Below are positions 43,395 to 53,165 of a stretch of DNA of 64,000 bases, piece after piece. Each line of letters begins with the position of its first letter. Position 1 is the stretch's first letter. A program made the translations under genes and the position numbers. Origin of the DNA: Pedobacter psychroterrae. GTDB lineage: Bacteria; Bacteroidota; Bacteroidia; Sphingobacteriales; Sphingobacteriaceae. The stretch lies in contig NZ_SJSL01000001.1 in the NCBI RefSeq assembly GCF_004331695.1, positions 186,001 to 250,000 on the forward strand, in the 5' to 3' direction. Below the pieces are notes generated by a model that saw only the letters and a program-made list of their open reading frames with translations, was not told where the DNA came from and did no database searches.

Positions 43395-44201
43395 ATGATC
43401 AGAGTAACCGAGCAGGAATCAGCATATAGCAATATAGACCAGATGTCTGTATACGACATTCTAAAAGGCATAAACAATGAAGACAAATTGGTACCGCTTG
43501 CCGTTGAAAAAGTAATTCCGCAAATTGAAAAACTAGCCGCTGCAATTGCAGAAAGAATGCAAAACGGTGGTCGGTTGTTCTATATAGGCGCAGGTACAAG
43601 TGGCCGTCTGGGGGTGGTGGATGCCTCAGAATGTCCGCCTACTTTTGGCGTACCATTTGACTATGTGGTCGGTATAATAGCCGGTGGAGATACAGCGATC
43701 AGGAGGGCAGTGGAAAATGCAGAGGACAACGCAGAACAGGCATGGACAGACCTGCAGCAATACAAAATCAGTAGCAGGGACTGCCTGGTAGGCCTTGCCG
43801 CTTCAGGCACCACACCATATGTGGTAGGCGGGCTAATTACTGCACGGAAAAATGGTGTACTCACCGGCTGCATTGTATGCAATGAAGGTGGCCCCATAGC
43901 CAAAGAATCAGACTTCCCAGTGGAAGTTGTAGTAGGCCCGGAATTTCTTACCGGATCTACCCGGATGAAATCCGGAACCGCACAAAAACTCGTATTAAAT
44001 ATGCTCAGTACCACTGTAATGATTAGACTAGGCAAAGTAAAAGGAAATAAAATGGTAGACATGCAGCTTACCAACCATAAACTGGTAGACCGCGGCACAC
44101 AGATGGTAATGGAGGAGTTGAATATTGACTACAACCAGGCTGCCGATCTGTTACTACGTTATGGAAGTGTCCGCAAAGCAGTAGAAGCCAGTCACAAATA
44201 A
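43395..44201 (+). CDS. murQ: N-acetylmuramic acid 6-phosphate etherase
   Basis: A 268-aa SIS-domain protein. Motifs: GRLFYIGAGTSGRLGVVDAS ECPPTFG at the sugar-phosphate site, VGLAASGTTPYVVGGL, and LTGSTRMKSGTAQKLVLNML. It removes the lactyl ether of MurNAc-6-P to give GlcNAc-6-P in cell-wall recycling. Shorter than E. coli MurQ (about 298 aa) but normal for Bacteroidota, which often lack the C-terminal helical extension. Ten bp before an unknown gene on the same strand. Confidence 0.95.
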   Translation: MIRVTEQESAYSNIDQMSVYDILKGINNEDKLVPLAVEKVIPQIEKLAAAIAERMQNGGRLFYIGAGTSGRLGVVDASECPPTFGVPFDYVVGIIAGGDTAIRRAVENAEDNAEQAWTDLQQYKISSRDCLVGLAASGTTPYVVGGLITARKNGVLTGCIVCNEGGPIAKESDFPVEVVVGPEFLTGSTRMKSGTAQKLVLNMLSTTVMIRLGKVKGNKMVDMQLTNHKLVDRGTQMVMEELNIDYNQAADLLLRYGSVRKAVEASHK

Positions 44202-44211
44202 CACCAGGCAC

Positions 44212-44781
44212 ATGCACGAAATAGAACCGTTCTACCTCTGGAGGGATGATTATATAGCAGCTGAGGACGAACGTTCGCCTTTCTACAATACCGAGTATTC
44301 AGAGTTTTACTTCGACAAGCAGCTTTACAACTTTCTCATTCATCCCCAATGGGATGACTTTGGCTCAGGCACCATGTACTTAAAAGTATTGTATGCCGAC
44401 TACGACAGAAAATATGCCATCATAGAACTCATCGGCGAATGGAATGATGCCATAGGCAATGACATCATGCTGCTCAAACGCGAGATCCTCGAACTGATGA
44501 TGGACGAAGGCATCAACAAATTCATCCTGATCGGCGAAAATATCCTGAACTTTCATGCTGATGAAGACAGCTATTATGAAGAGTGGTTTCAGGAAGTAGA
44601 AGACGGATGGATCACAGGGATCAATTTCCAGGAGCATGTGATCAGCGAATTCCGCAACAGCAATATTGATTATTACATCAATTTTGGCGGTCAACTTGAC
44701 GATTTGGCATGGAGGACCTTAAAACCCCTGCAATTTTACAAGAAAGTTGAAGAAATCCTGACAAAAAGACTCGGGGCATAA
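44212..44781 (+). CDS. Conserved-looking protein of unknown function downstream of murQ
   Basis: A 189-aa soluble, strongly acidic protein with no signal peptide or membrane segment. It is rich in Tyr, Asp, Glu and Trp (for example FYLWRDDYIAAEDERSPFYN, YYEEWFQEVEDGWITGINFQ). It seems to be alternate strands and helices, with a central LIGEWNDAIGNDIMLLKREI helix region. I do not recognise the family. The 10-bp gap to murQ implies co-transcription, so a cell-wall or growth role is possible but not shown. Confidence 0.75.
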   Translation: MHEIEPFYLWRDDYIAAEDERSPFYNTEYSEFYFDKQLYNFLIHPQWDDFGSGTMYLKVLYADYDRKYAIIELIGEWNDAIGNDIMLLKREILELMMDEGINKFILIGENILNFHADEDSYYEEWFQEVEDGWITGINFQEHVISEFRNSNIDYYINFGGQLDDLAWRTLKPLQFYKKVEEILTKRLGA

Positions 44782-44784
44782 CAT

Positions 44785-44813
44785 TTGCATCATTCAAAGA
44801 ATTCGTATCTTTA
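44785..44813 (+). promoter_or_regulatory. Candidate promoter of the Bax-inhibitor-1 gene
   Basis: TTG at 44785-44787, 18 bp, then TATCTTTA at 44806-44813 (seven of eight to the -7 box). The start codon is 18 bp further on. Confidence 0.5.
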
Positions 44814-44830
44814 AATAAATTTTAAACAAC

Positions 44831-45583
44831 ATGGATAATAACAATAATTACAATTGGGCACAAAAATCAGTATATGTGCAGGACCAAACCGGATTAGTTG
44901 CCAAGAAATTTTTTGCAAGCGTATTTTTATGGATGTTTGTAGCACTTAGCGTTTCTACAGCAGTAGCTTTTTACTTATCAGCCAACACAGAGTTGCTCTT
45001 TAACTTTTTCAGCCGTGAAACAGGCAAACCTAACGTGTTAGGTTGGATTGTGATGTTTTCACCCCTTGCCATTTCCCTGGCTATGAATGCAGGACTTAGC
45101 CGTTTTTCTTATGGCGTGATCGTCAGCCTGTTTATATTGTTCGCAGCCCTATTAGGAATCAGTTTAAGCTCAGTGTTACTTGTTTATACTTCGGCCTCAA
45201 TCATGAGTTGCTTTGTAGGAGCTGCTGGCATCTTCGGAATCATGGCCGTGTTGGGTTATACCACAGATGTAGACCTGAGCAAGTTTGGCCCTATTCTAAT
45301 GATCGGTGTTGTAGGATTGATCATCGCCAGCGTTGCCAATATATTCATCCAAAGTGAGAGCTTTAGTTTGGTAATGGCCTTCATTGGTATTGCAATATTT
45401 ACAGCACTTACTGCTTATCATGTACAGATGCTGAAAAGAATTGGTGCAGGAATCGAAGAAAGCGGAGCGAGAATGCTCGATGCTGATTCTAAAAAACTAG
45501 CCATTATTGGCGCAATGTCATTATACGTTACTTTCATCAATATCTTCTTATACCTCTTAAGGATCTTCGGAGACAGAAGGTAA
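44831..45583 (+). CDS. Bax inhibitor-1 / YccA family membrane protein
   Basis: A 250-aa protein with seven hydrophobic segments, beginning after a 30-residue soluble start (NWAQKSVYVQDQTGLVAKKF). Conserved features are FFASVFLWMFVALSVSTAVA, VLGWIVMFSPLAISLAMNAG and the end TFINIFLYLLRIFGDRR, which is close to the BI-1 C-terminal signature. In bacteria the family is linked to calcium leak and membrane protein quality control. It has its own promoter and terminator. Confidence 0.92.
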   Translation: MDNNNNYNWAQKSVYVQDQTGLVAKKFFASVFLWMFVALSVSTAVAFYLSANTELLFNFFSRETGKPNVLGWIVMFSPLAISLAMNAGLSRFSYGVIVSLFILFAALLGISLSSVLLVYTSASIMSCFVGAAGIFGIMAVLGYTTDVDLSKFGPILMIGVVGLIIASVANIFIQSESFSLVMAFIGIAIFTALTAYHVQMLKRIGAGIEESGARMLDADSKKLAIIGAMSLYVTFINIFLYLLRIFGDRR

Positions 45584-45598
45584 CACCTGTTAAAAAGA

Positions 45599-45636
45599 AA
45601 CAAAAAGGGAGGGTTTTATGACCCTCCCTTTTTGTT
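45599..45636. terminator. Bidirectional terminator between BI-1 and DUF1080 genes
   Basis: AACAAAAAGGGAGGGT (45599-45614) and ACCCTCCCTTTTTGTT (45621-45636) are a perfect 16-bp inverted repeat around a 6-nt loop; A- and T-runs allow it to end both convergent genes. Confidence 0.9.
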
Positions 45637-45676
45637 ATTGGCTTAGCTGGCAACCAGCTTGTTTATATCTCAGACC

Positions 45677-46396
45677 CTACAAGGCTTTGACCTTAATATT
45701 TCTCCACTGGCTGGAACCCGGGTGTTCCTGCAAAGCAATCTTTCCTTTTGCAACCTTGGCAAAATCTGCAAAAGCAGCGCTCTTAAATTTACTGTTAGCC
45801 ACCAGTTTATTCCATTCCTCACTCCCAATCTGTCCTTCAAAAGTTTTGATACCGTTCAGATAAAACGTCAGGTGTCCTTTATTTTGGATTAGCCTTACTT
45901 TATTCCATTCCCCAACTGGCATAGGCTTAGAAACTGTAGCATCGCCAGACATATCGTACAAACAACCTGCAAGGTGGTTTTCCTTCTTGTTGTCCGCTGC
46001 GTCAATATTGTCCAGCACCTGCATTTCCGGGCCGGTCAAATAAGTAGCGCCATATTTAGGATCTTCCTGGATATTGAATATAATACCACTGTTGCTTCCT
46101 TTAGCAACTTTCCATTCCAGGTTAAGTTCATAATTTTCATATATTCCATCGGTAACGATATCACCACCCCCGCTGTTGGGTTTCGTCTCATCAAAGACCA
46201 GTGTACCCTTTACTACCTGCCATTTCGAACCCACAGTATCCTTTAGATAGGTATGCCAGCCCTTGGTAGTCTTGCCGTCAAACAGTAACTTCCAGCCTTC
46301 TTTTTTCTCCTTTTTGGTCAGTGTATTTGCCTCCTGGGCCATCACTGCAGTAACCAATAATGTCAATACTGTAACAACAGTCAATATTCTTTTCAT
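45677..46396 (-). CDS. Secreted DUF1080 (3-keto-disaccharide hydrolase family) protein
   Basis: A 239-aa protein with a signal peptide (MKRILTVVTVLTLLVTAVMA). Family motifs: GWKLLFDGKTTKGWHTY, GGDIVTDGIYENYELNLEW, GSNSGIIFNIQED, PEMQVLDNIDAADNKKENHL AG, EWNKVRLIQNKGHLTFYLNG and the end IALQEHPGSSQWRNIKVKAL. It is more canonical than the other member at 12773-13474. The family acts on or binds glycans; some members hydrolyse 3-keto-glycosides. Single gene with its own terminator. Confidence 0.88.
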   Translation of the reverse strand: MKRILTVVTVLTLLVTAVMAQEANTLTKKEKKEGWKLLFDGKTTKGWHTYLKDTVGSKWQVVKGTLVFDETKPNSGGGDIVTDGIYENYELNLEWKVAKGSNSGIIFNIQEDPKYGATYLTGPEMQVLDNIDAADNKKENHLAGCLYDMSGDATVSKPMPVGEWNKVRLIQNKGHLTFYLNGIKTFEGQIGSEEWNKLVANSKFKSAAFADFAKVAKGKIALQEHPGSSQWRNIKVKAL

Positions 46397-46471
46397 GCTT
46401 TTAAATTTATATCCGAATATAGCAATAGTAAAGAAATAATCGTATTTTAGCTATTATTCTATAAGTCATCT

Positions 46472-46486
46472 TAACGTAATACGTTA
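46472..46486. promoter_or_regulatory. 15-bp palindrome upstream of the L,D-transpeptidase promoter
   Basis: TAACGTA-A-TACGTTA is perfectly symmetric and ends 12 bp before the -33 element of the predicted promoter. It may bind a dimeric regulator; none can be named. Confidence 0.35.
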
Positions 46487-46498
46487 GATATTAGTCAT

Positions 46499-46526
46499 TT
46501 GATTATACAATAATTGCGTATATTTG
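46499..46526 (+). promoter_or_regulatory. Promoter of the YkuD_2 L,D-transpeptidase gene
   Basis: TTG at 46499-46501, 17 bp, TATATTTG at 46519-46526. Both boxes match exactly. The start codon is 55 bp further on. Confidence 0.6.
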
Positions 46527-46581
46527 TATAACAATCATTAGAAAACAATTAAACAATATCCCTAGTTTAAACCCAAATTCT

Positions 46582-47373
46582 ATGAGAAAATACATTTTAG
46601 GAGTAGCCGGACTTGTCGTAATTCTTTTTGCTTTAACTACCATAAGCTGGACACCTGCTACAAAAAACATTAAATATTCAGTATCTCCTGCATCACCTGA
46701 TACTTTATACAATGCATATATCAATCGCCTTTACGATACTGTTGGCCTTGCCGGATCGGGCTTGTCGATAGACGTATTTGAAAAAGCGGTAACCGGATTT
46801 TACAACCTTAAAAGTTCAGGAAAAATTGCTGCGGATAAGTCCATCTTGACCATTGCAGACTTCAACCAAAGCAGTACTAAAAAGCGCCTATGGATCGTGG
46901 ATCTGGACAAAAAAGCAATCATCCTGAATACCTGGGTAGCTCATGGCAGAGGTAGCGGCGACGATAAAGCTACGCGATTTTCTAATACCAGCGACTCACA
47001 CCAGAGTAGCATGGGCTTTTATGTAACCGGCGAGATCTATCGTGGTCAGCATGGACGTTCCCTGCGACTTGATGGCATGGACCAAGGCTTTAATTCCAAT
47101 GCCCGAAAAAGGGCCATTGTAGTTCACGGCGCCGAATATGTCGGCCAGGGCACCATTAATGCATTAGGCCGACTGGGCCGCAGTCATGGATGTCCTGCCG
47201 TAGCACCGGAACTTACAGATGAGATTATCAATACGATTGAAGGTAAAACAGTTATGTTCATTAATGTAAATGACCACAAGTATACCTCCAAATATCTTGA
47301 TCACCATATGGCAGCGATGTTTGCCAGTGGACCAGTACAGCAATCAAAACCAGACACCGCTTTAAGTATATAG
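46582..47373 (+). CDS. Murein L,D-transpeptidase catalytic domain protein (YkuD_2 type)
   Basis: A 263-aa exported protein with an N-terminal hydrophobic segment (YILGVAGLVVILFALTTISW). The catalytic region has His182 in RAIVVHGAEYVGQ and Cys204 in LGRSHGCPAVAPE, with the expected spacing for L,D-transpeptidases, plus WVAHGRGSGDDKATRFSN earlier. It would cross-link peptidoglycan or attach proteins to it. It faces a second L,D-transpeptidase of a different subfamily across a shared terminator. Confidence 0.9.
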   Translation: MRKYILGVAGLVVILFALTTISWTPATKNIKYSVSPASPDTLYNAYINRLYDTVGLAGSGLSIDVFEKAVTGFYNLKSSGKIAADKSILTIADFNQSSTKKRLWIVDLDKKAIILNTWVAHGRGSGDDKATRFSNTSDSHQSSMGFYVTGEIYRGQHGRSLRLDGMDQGFNSNARKRAIVVHGAEYVGQGTINALGRLGRSHGCPAVAPELTDEIINTIEGKTVMFINVNDHKYTSKYLDHHMAAMFASGPVQQSKPDTALSI

Positions 47374-47397
47374 AGATATTTAGCTATTTACACAAGA

Positions 47398-47435
47398 AAA
47401 AACCCGGATTCGCAACATTGCGAATCCGGGTTTTT
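47398..47435. terminator. Bidirectional terminator between the two L,D-transpeptidase genes
   Basis: AAAAACCCGGATTCGC (47398-47413) and GCGAATCCGGGTTTTT (47420-47435) are perfect complements with a 6-nt loop. It serves both convergent genes. Confidence 0.92.
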
Positions 47436-47452
47436 ATTTAGTCAACCGGGCA

Positions 47453-49000
47453 CTAACTTCCCTTCAATTTTTCCAGGTACGAATACAGTACCACGTCCTG
47501 CCCATATACATCCTTTCTAAATTGAACAGTCCCAGCCTCGTCAGCCCAGACAGTAAAATACGTAAGGTAAACAGGCACCTTTTTAGGTAAAGAAAGATCT
47601 TTAGCCTGCTGGTTTTCCGTTACTGCCATCTGCGTTTTTATGGTTTCATATTTATCACCATTGCCAAACAGCGCATGAGCCAGTTCCAGTGGCTTTTCTA
47701 CGCGCACGCAGCCATGACTTACCGCCCTGTTGTTCAATTTAAATGCCGCTTTAGCAGGTGTATCATGTAAATAAACCGAGCTCTCATTATTAAACAAAAA
47801 TTTGATCTTACCCAAAGAGTTGTCGTCACCGGGACGCTGTTTAAAGCTATATATCTTCCCTGCGTCACCCGCGCTCCAGTCTATCAGCTCCGTATCCTCC
47901 ACCAACTGTCCGTCTTTATATACGTCAATATTATTATTCGATAGATAATACCTGTCTGCCGCTGCATGCTTAGAAATCTCATTTGTAGCAATACTTTCCG
48001 GAATATTCCATATTGGGTTTACCTGTACACTGTGGATCAAGCTGCCTAACTGCGGTGTCTCCCGGGTAAAAGGCCTGTCTTTCTTCAGGTCATCTTCATC
48101 ATATTCTTTCAGCTCATCCATATTCACTTCTCTACCCTCTCCCACACAAACCTTCATGTTTAAAACGGACTTACCATTTTGCAAAACATCTAACCTGAAA
48201 TCAGGGATATTTACTACCACCATCTTCTCCGCATCCTTTATGTTCTGCCACCTTAGACGTTCCAGATTTACCTCCAGCACGCGTTTTGTTTCGTCTGCAG
48301 TCATACCTGGCGCAACTGCGTTAGTGGCTAGTGCTTGCTGCAATTTTTTATAATTCGCACCGGAAGGTTGTATACTATCCAAATAGGTTTTAAGATCCTT
48401 TATAGAAAATACTGCCATCATGCTTACGCTATCAGGTCGCTTGGTCTCGGTAAAGTACCTGGCGTAGATTCTCCTCGGACTAATCACCCCATACTGCATC
48501 GCATTGCTATAATTGATCAGGGAATTAGCTGTTAGGATCTCCAGTTCTGCTATCGTCTTATAAGCATCCTCTACCGTTTTTATCGCCTTTCTATCATACA
48601 CCTTGTCCACCAGTTCAGAAAATCTCGGAGCATCAAACATTTCAGGGGCCAGACCGTGCGTGCCAGATTTGCTAAGACGCTCTGCAAGCACTTTCAATTC
48701 CTCCTTAGGCACATGTTGCATTACCAAAATGGGATCATAGTCATTCCCTTCATAAAAGGCGGTGATCAGTTTGGGATTACGCAACTTAGTCCGTTGTTCT
48801 TCTAGTGTCTGTTTGAAGACTGTAATAAATGGATCAGCCTCCACTTTTTTAAACACTCTGTTCTTCGTTTCTTCGAACAACATCTTACCAATATCCGAAC
48901 GGCTCTTCTTACATGACTGTAAGGTAATTACCGTAAAAAAAGCGGCTATAATACCGCTCAACAATAAGGTCTTTGATTTTATAGATTTCATCATACCCAT
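47453..49000 (-). CDS. L,D-transpeptidase, YcbB/LdtD-like, lipoprotein
   Basis: A 515-aa protein. The N-terminus MMKSIKSKTLLLSGIIAAFF ends in a lipobox (TLQSC, about Cys30). A helical region follows, then the YkuD catalytic domain beginning near residue 250 (MVVVNIPDFRLDVLQNGKSV) and holding YLHDTPAKAAFKL and RAVSHGCVRVEKPLELAHAL with the catalytic Cys. The size and domain order match E. coli LdtD (YcbB), which makes 3-3 cross-links. The start may be the second or third Met. It lies opposite the metH riboswitch. Confidence 0.92.
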   Translation of the reverse strand: MGMMKSIKSKTLLLSGIIAAFFTVITLQSCKKSRSDIGKMLFEETKNRVFKKVEADPFITVFKQTLEEQRTKLRNPKLITAFYEGNDYDPILVMQHVPKEELKVLAERLSKSGTHGLAPEMFDAPRFSELVDKVYDRKAIKTVEDAYKTIAELEILTANSLINYSNAMQYGVISPRRIYARYFTETKRPDSVSMMAVFSIKDLKTYLDSIQPSGANYKKLQQALATNAVAPGMTADETKRVLEVNLERLRWQNIKDAEKMVVVNIPDFRLDVLQNGKSVLNMKVCVGEGREVNMDELKEYDEDDLKKDRPFTRETPQLGSLIHSVQVNPIWNIPESIATNEISKHAAADRYYLSNNNIDVYKDGQLVEDTELIDWSAGDAGKIYSFKQRPGDDNSLGKIKFLFNNESSVYLHDTPAKAAFKLNNRAVSHGCVRVEKPLELAHALFGNGDKYETIKTQMAVTENQQAKDLSLPKKVPVYLTYFTVWADEAGTVQFRKDVYGQDVVLYSYLEKLKGS

Positions 49001-49179
49001 ATCTAATAAAAATCAAGCCAGTTTTGTTTTAGGCCACGACCATAAAGGTTGAACATAGACGGACCGATCCGCATCGGCTCTGTACCCCAACTTGTAGGAA
49101 ATGGCCTTATTCTGTAATATTATCTGGTTTAATCGCCGATTTTTTGGAAATGATTTTTCTTTGTTGCATTTTTGCAATG

Positions 49180-49289
49180 CTTATAGAGAAAGACGGAGGG
49201 ATTAGACCCTGCGAAGTCTTAGCAACCTGTGCTTACAAGGTGCTACATTCTACAGGAAACCAACACAGTACTGGTTTCCGAAAGATAAG
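49180..49289 (+). ncRNA. SAM-I (S-box) riboswitch upstream of metH
   Basis: The P1 stem pairs CTTAT (49180-49184) with ATAAG (49285-49289). Inside, AGACGGAGGGATTAGACCCT then GCGAAGTCTTAGCAACC match the SAM-I core, followed by two further hairpins (the second from GGAAACCAAC to GGTTTCC) and GAAAG before P1 closes. A TTTCTTTG box at 49156-49163 suggests a start of transcription just upstream. SAM binding would lower metH and perhaps metF expression. Confidence 0.9.
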
Positions 49290-49446
49290 TTGGTTATTGG
49301 CTTTAGCCCATAACGTGTAACTAGACCTCGGCCGATCTTCCCTTATCTTCCCCTTAAGCTTTGCATGCGATAGGTTCGGCACTTGTTTTGGCTTCAGGCC
49401 TCTATCAAAAATAGCTTATAGCATGCTCATATGATTTTTTTAACAA
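49290..49446 (+). promoter_or_regulatory. Riboswitch expression platform and metH leader
   Basis: A hairpin (49293-49314, GTTATtGGC with GCCcATAAC) follows the aptamer. CTTATC at 49342-49347 can pair with GATAAG at 49284-49289, which is the 3' strand of P1, so it can form an alternative to the SAM-bound fold. GCATGC occurs at both about 49364 and 49421 and a seven-T tract lies just before the start codon. I cannot tell whether control is by termination or at translation. Confidence 0.45.
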
Positions 49447-52400
49447 ATGAACATTAGAGAAGAGTTAGAAAAACGTATCCTGATCATCGACGGTGCAATG
49501 GGCACCATGATCCAGCGGTACGTGTTATCTGAAGAAGATTTTAGAGGGGAGAGATTTAAAGACCACCCCTGTGATGTGAAGGGCAACAACGATTTGCTCA
49601 ACTTAACCAGGCCGGACATCATTAAGGCCATTCATACCGAATACTTAAAGGCCGGTACGGACATTATTGAAACCAATACCTTCAGCACGCAGCGTATTTC
49701 ACTGGCAGATTACCAGATGGAAGCGCTTGACTATGAAATGAGCTATGAAGGGGCTAAGATCGCCAAGGAGGCCGTCAATGAATTTATGGCCGAAAATCCG
49801 GACCGCAAATGCTTTGTGGCAGGTGCAGTTGGGCCGACCAACAGAACATTGTCCATTTCTCCGGATGTAAATGATCCCGGATTTAGGGCATTGACTTTTG
49901 ATGAACTGGTTGACGCGTACTATCAGCAGGTAAGGGGTTTGGTAGATGGCGGTTCTGATCTGTTGCTGATAGAAACCATTTTTGACACCCTAAATGCCAA
50001 AGCGGCGATATTCTCTATAAAAAAATACGAAGAAGTTATCGGTCGCAAGATCGAGATCATGATCTCCGGTACCATTACCGATGCTTCGGGGAGGACCTTA
50101 AGCGGACAAACCGCTGAAGCTTTCTTAAACTCAGTGATCCATGCCAATCCGCTGAGCATCGGATTTAACTGTGCCCTTGGGGCTAAAGACATGAGGCCTC
50201 ACATCGAGGAGCTTTCGGCCAAAGCGGGCTGCTATGTATCGGCCTATCCGAATGCGGGTTTGCCAAATGAATTTGGTGCTTATGATGAGATGCCGCATGA
50301 AACAGCTCACCTGGTAGAAGATTTTATCCAGCATGGATTTGTAAACATAGTAGGCGGCTGCTGCGGTACTACACCTGAACACATCGGCTGTATAGCCGAG
50401 AAGGCAAAGAATGTAGCACCACGAAAAATACCCGTACTGGAACCGCACATGAGACTGAGCGGACTGGAGCCGGTAACGATCACTCCGGAAAGTATTTTTG
50501 TGAACATAGGTGAGCGTACCAATATCACCGGATCTCCTAAGTTTTCGAAACTGATATTGGGTGGTGATTTTGAAGCCGCGCTAACCGTTGCACGTCAGCA
50601 GGTAGAAGGCGGGGCGCAGGTGATTGACGTGAACATGGACGAGGGCATGATCGATTCGGAAGCTTCAATGACGAAGTTCCTGAACCTGATTGCTTCTGAA
50701 CCGGATATATCCAAACTGCCGATCATGGTGGATTCATCCAAGTGGACGGTGATAGAGGCCGGACTGAAATGCCTGCAGGGAAAGGGTATCGTAAACTCCA
50801 TCTCATTGAAAGAGGGTGAAGATAAGTTCAGGGAAAGTGCACGCAAAATCATGACCTATGGTGCTGCCATAGTGGTGATGGCCTTTGATGAACAGGGACA
50901 GGCTGACAATTTTGAAAGAAGAAAAGAGATCTGTAAAAGATCGTATGACATATTGGTGGATGAGATCGGTTTTCCGCCTCAGGACATCATATTTGACCCG
51001 AATATCCTGACAGTAGCGACAGGACTGGAAGAACACAACAACTATGCGGTGGATTTTATCAACGCTACCCGCTGGATCAAAGAAAACCTACCCTATGCCA
51101 AAGTAAGTGGTGGCGTATCCAATATTTCCTTCTCTTTCAGAGGAAATAATACGGTTCGTGAAGCGATGCACTCGGCCTTTCTATACCATGCCATACAGGC
51201 AGGTCTGGATATGGGAATTGTAAATGCGGGAATGCTGGAGGTATACCAGGAGATTCCGCCTGAACTATTGGTACTTGTAGAAGATGTATTGCTCAACCGC
51301 AGGGATGATGCTACGGAAAGATTGGTTGAATTTGCGGATACCATCAAGTCTAAAGGCAAAGAGATTGTTCGCAATGAGGAATGGAGAAAAGAGCCGGTAG
51401 AATCCAGATTATCTCATGCCCTGGTAAAAGGGATCATCGAATACCTGGATGCCGATGTGGAAGAAGCCAGGCAGAAATATGCAAGGCCGATACAGGTGAT
51501 AGAAGGTCCGCTAATGGACGGGATGAATATTGTAGGTGATCTGTTTGGCGCGGGCAAGATGTTCCTGCCGCAGGTGGTAAAATCTGCCCGGGTAATGAAA
51601 AAGGCGGTAGCTTATTTACTGCCTTTCATTGAACAGGAAAAACTGGACAATCCGGATCAGGACCAGAGCTCGTCGGCCGGAAGGGTGCTTATGGCTACGG
51701 TAAAAGGTGATGTACACGATATCGGAAAGAACATTGTAGGTGTGGTACTGGCATGTAATAACTTTGAGATCGTAGATATGGGTGTGATGGTTCCCGCTCA
51801 GGAGATCATTAAAAAAGCCAAAGAGATCAATGCCGATATCATTGGGTTGAGCGGACTGATCACGCCTTCACTGGATGAAATGGTTCATTTTGCGAAGGAA
51901 ATGGAGCGTGAGGGCTTTACCATTCCACTGATCATAGGCGGCGCGACCACTTCAAGGATTCATGCTGCGGTAAAGGTAGCACCTAACTATTCCGGTCCGG
52001 CCATCCATGTACTGGATGCATCGAGAAGTGTAACGGTATGCAGCACCCTGATGAACAAGGAATTGAAAAGCGATTATGTAGCAGGAATAAGGGCTGAATA
52101 TGATAAAGCGAGAGAAGCGCATTTAAATAAGCGGTCTGACAAACGTTACAAAACGCTTGATGAGGCACGTGAAAACGGCTTTAAAATAGATGCTTCGCTG
52201 GTAGCCCCTGCCCCATCGTTTACGGGCACTAAGGTTTTTGAAAGTTTCCCCCTTGAGGAACTGGTACCGTATATTGACTGGACACCATTTTTTCAGACAT
52301 GGGAGCTTAGAGGAAGTTACCCTAGGATACTGGAAGATAAAGTGGTGGGTGATGAGGCCCGCAAGTTATTTGAAGATGCGCAGGCATTGCTTAAAAGGAT

Positions 52401-53124
52401 TGTGGATGAGAAATTGCTGACAGCAAAAGCTGTGATCGGTTTCTGGCCTGCACAGGCTGTGGGCGACGACATTGTGCTGGATGTGCAAGATGGAACCGGT
52501 AAGGAGACTAAAGAGGTGGTGATCCATACATTGCGCCAGCAGGCAGAGAAAACGGCGGATCAGCCTTACTATGCATTGTCTGATTTTATAGCGCAAAAAG
52601 AAACAGGCATCCCTGACTATTTTGGGGGCTTTGCGCTGACCGCGGGAATTGGCTGCGATGAACTGGTAGCAGAATTTGAAGCGGTGTATGACGACTATAA
52701 CAGCATCATGACCAAGGCATTAGCAGACAGACTAGCCGAGGCTTTTGCAGAAAAAATGCATGAGCTGGTGCGCAAGGAATACTGGGGGTATGCTAATGAT
52801 GAATCTTTGAGCAACGAAGCGCTGATCAAGGAAGAGTACGCTGGTATCAGGCCTGCACCAGGTTATCCTGCCTGTCCTGAACATACCGAAAAAGGCACTT
52901 TGTTTGCATTGCTGGATGCGGAAGCAAAAATCGGACTGAAACTAACGGAAAACTATGCGATGCATCCAACCGCAGCGGTAAGCGGGTTTTATTTCGCGCA
53001 CCCACAGTCGCGCTATTTTGGGTTGGGTAAAATCACCAAAGACCAGATTGACGACTATGCCGTACGTAAAAACATGCCGGTGGAAGAAGTGGAAAGATGG
53101 CTGAGCCCGAATTTAGCGTATTAA
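49447..53124 (+). CDS. metH: Cobalamin-dependent methionine synthase
   Basis: A 1225-aa protein with all four modules. Homocysteine module: opening [20 protein letters not shown], zinc ligands in GFNCALGA and [14 protein letters not shown]. Folate module: [40 protein letters not shown]. Cobalamin module: [20 protein letters not shown] with the cobalt-ligand His, and [15 protein letters not shown]. Reactivation module at the end, with [19 protein letters not shown] and [20 protein letters not shown]. It methylates homocysteine using methyl-THF. Upstream SAM riboswitch; metF follows by 41 bp. Confidence 0.97.
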   Translation: MNIREELEKRILIIDGAMGTMIQRYVLSEEDFRGERFKDHPCDVKGNNDLLNLTRPDIIKAIHTEYLKAGTDIIETNTFSTQRISLADYQMEALDYEMSYEGAKIAKEAVNEFMAENPDRKCFVAGAVGPTNRTLSISPDVNDPGFRALTFDELVDAYYQQVRGLVDGGSDLLLIETIFDTLNAKAAIFSIKKYEEVIGRKIEIMISGTITDASGRTLSGQTAEAFLNSVIHANPLSIGFNCALGAKDMRPHIEELSAKAGCYVSAYPNAGLPNEFGAYDEMPHETAHLVEDFIQHGFVNIVGGCCGTTPEHIGCIAEKAKNVAPRKIPVLEPHMRLSGLEPVTITPESIFVNIGERTNITGSPKFSKLILGGDFEAALTVARQQVEGGAQVIDVNMDEGMIDSEASMTKFLNLIASEPDISKLPIMVDSSKWTVIEAGLKCLQGKGIVNSISLKEGEDKFRESARKIMTYGAAIVVMAFDEQGQADNFERRKEICKRSYDILVDEIGFPPQDIIFDPNILTVATGLEEHNNYAVDFINATRWIKENLPYAKVSGGVSNISFSFRGNNTVREAMHSAFLYHAIQAGLDMGIVNAGMLEVYQEIPPELLVLVEDVLLNRRDDATERLVEFADTIKSKGKEIVRNEEWRKEPVESRLSHALVKGIIEYLDADVEEARQKYARPIQVIEGPLMDGMNIVGDLFGAGKMFLPQVVKSARVMKKAVAYLLPFIEQEKLDNPDQDQSSSAGRVLMATVKGDVHDIGKNIVGVVLACNNFEIVDMGVMVPAQEIIKKAKEINADIIGLSGLITPSLDEMVHFAKEMEREGFTIPLIIGGATTSRIHAAVKVAPNYSGPAIHVLDASRSVTVCSTLMNKELKSDYVAGIRAEYDKAREAHLNKRSDKRYKTLDEARENGFKIDASLVAPAPSFTGTKVFESFPLEELVPYIDWTPFFQTWELRGSYPRILEDKVVGDEARKLFEDAQALLKRIVDEKLLTAKAVIGFWPAQAVGDDIVLDVQDGTGKETKEVVIHTLRQQAEKTADQPYYALSDFIAQKETGIPDYFGGFALTAGIGCDELVAEFEAVYDDYNSIMTKALADRLAEAFAEKMHELVRKEYWGYANDESLSNEALIKEEYAGIRPAPGYPACPEHTEKGTLFALLDAEAKIGLKLTENYAMHPTAAVSGFYFAHPQSRYFGLGKITKDQIDDYAVRKNMPVEEVERWLSPNLAY

Positions 53125-53165
53125 ACACATTCCCGTCGAATAACATAAATTAAACAACCCAGACA

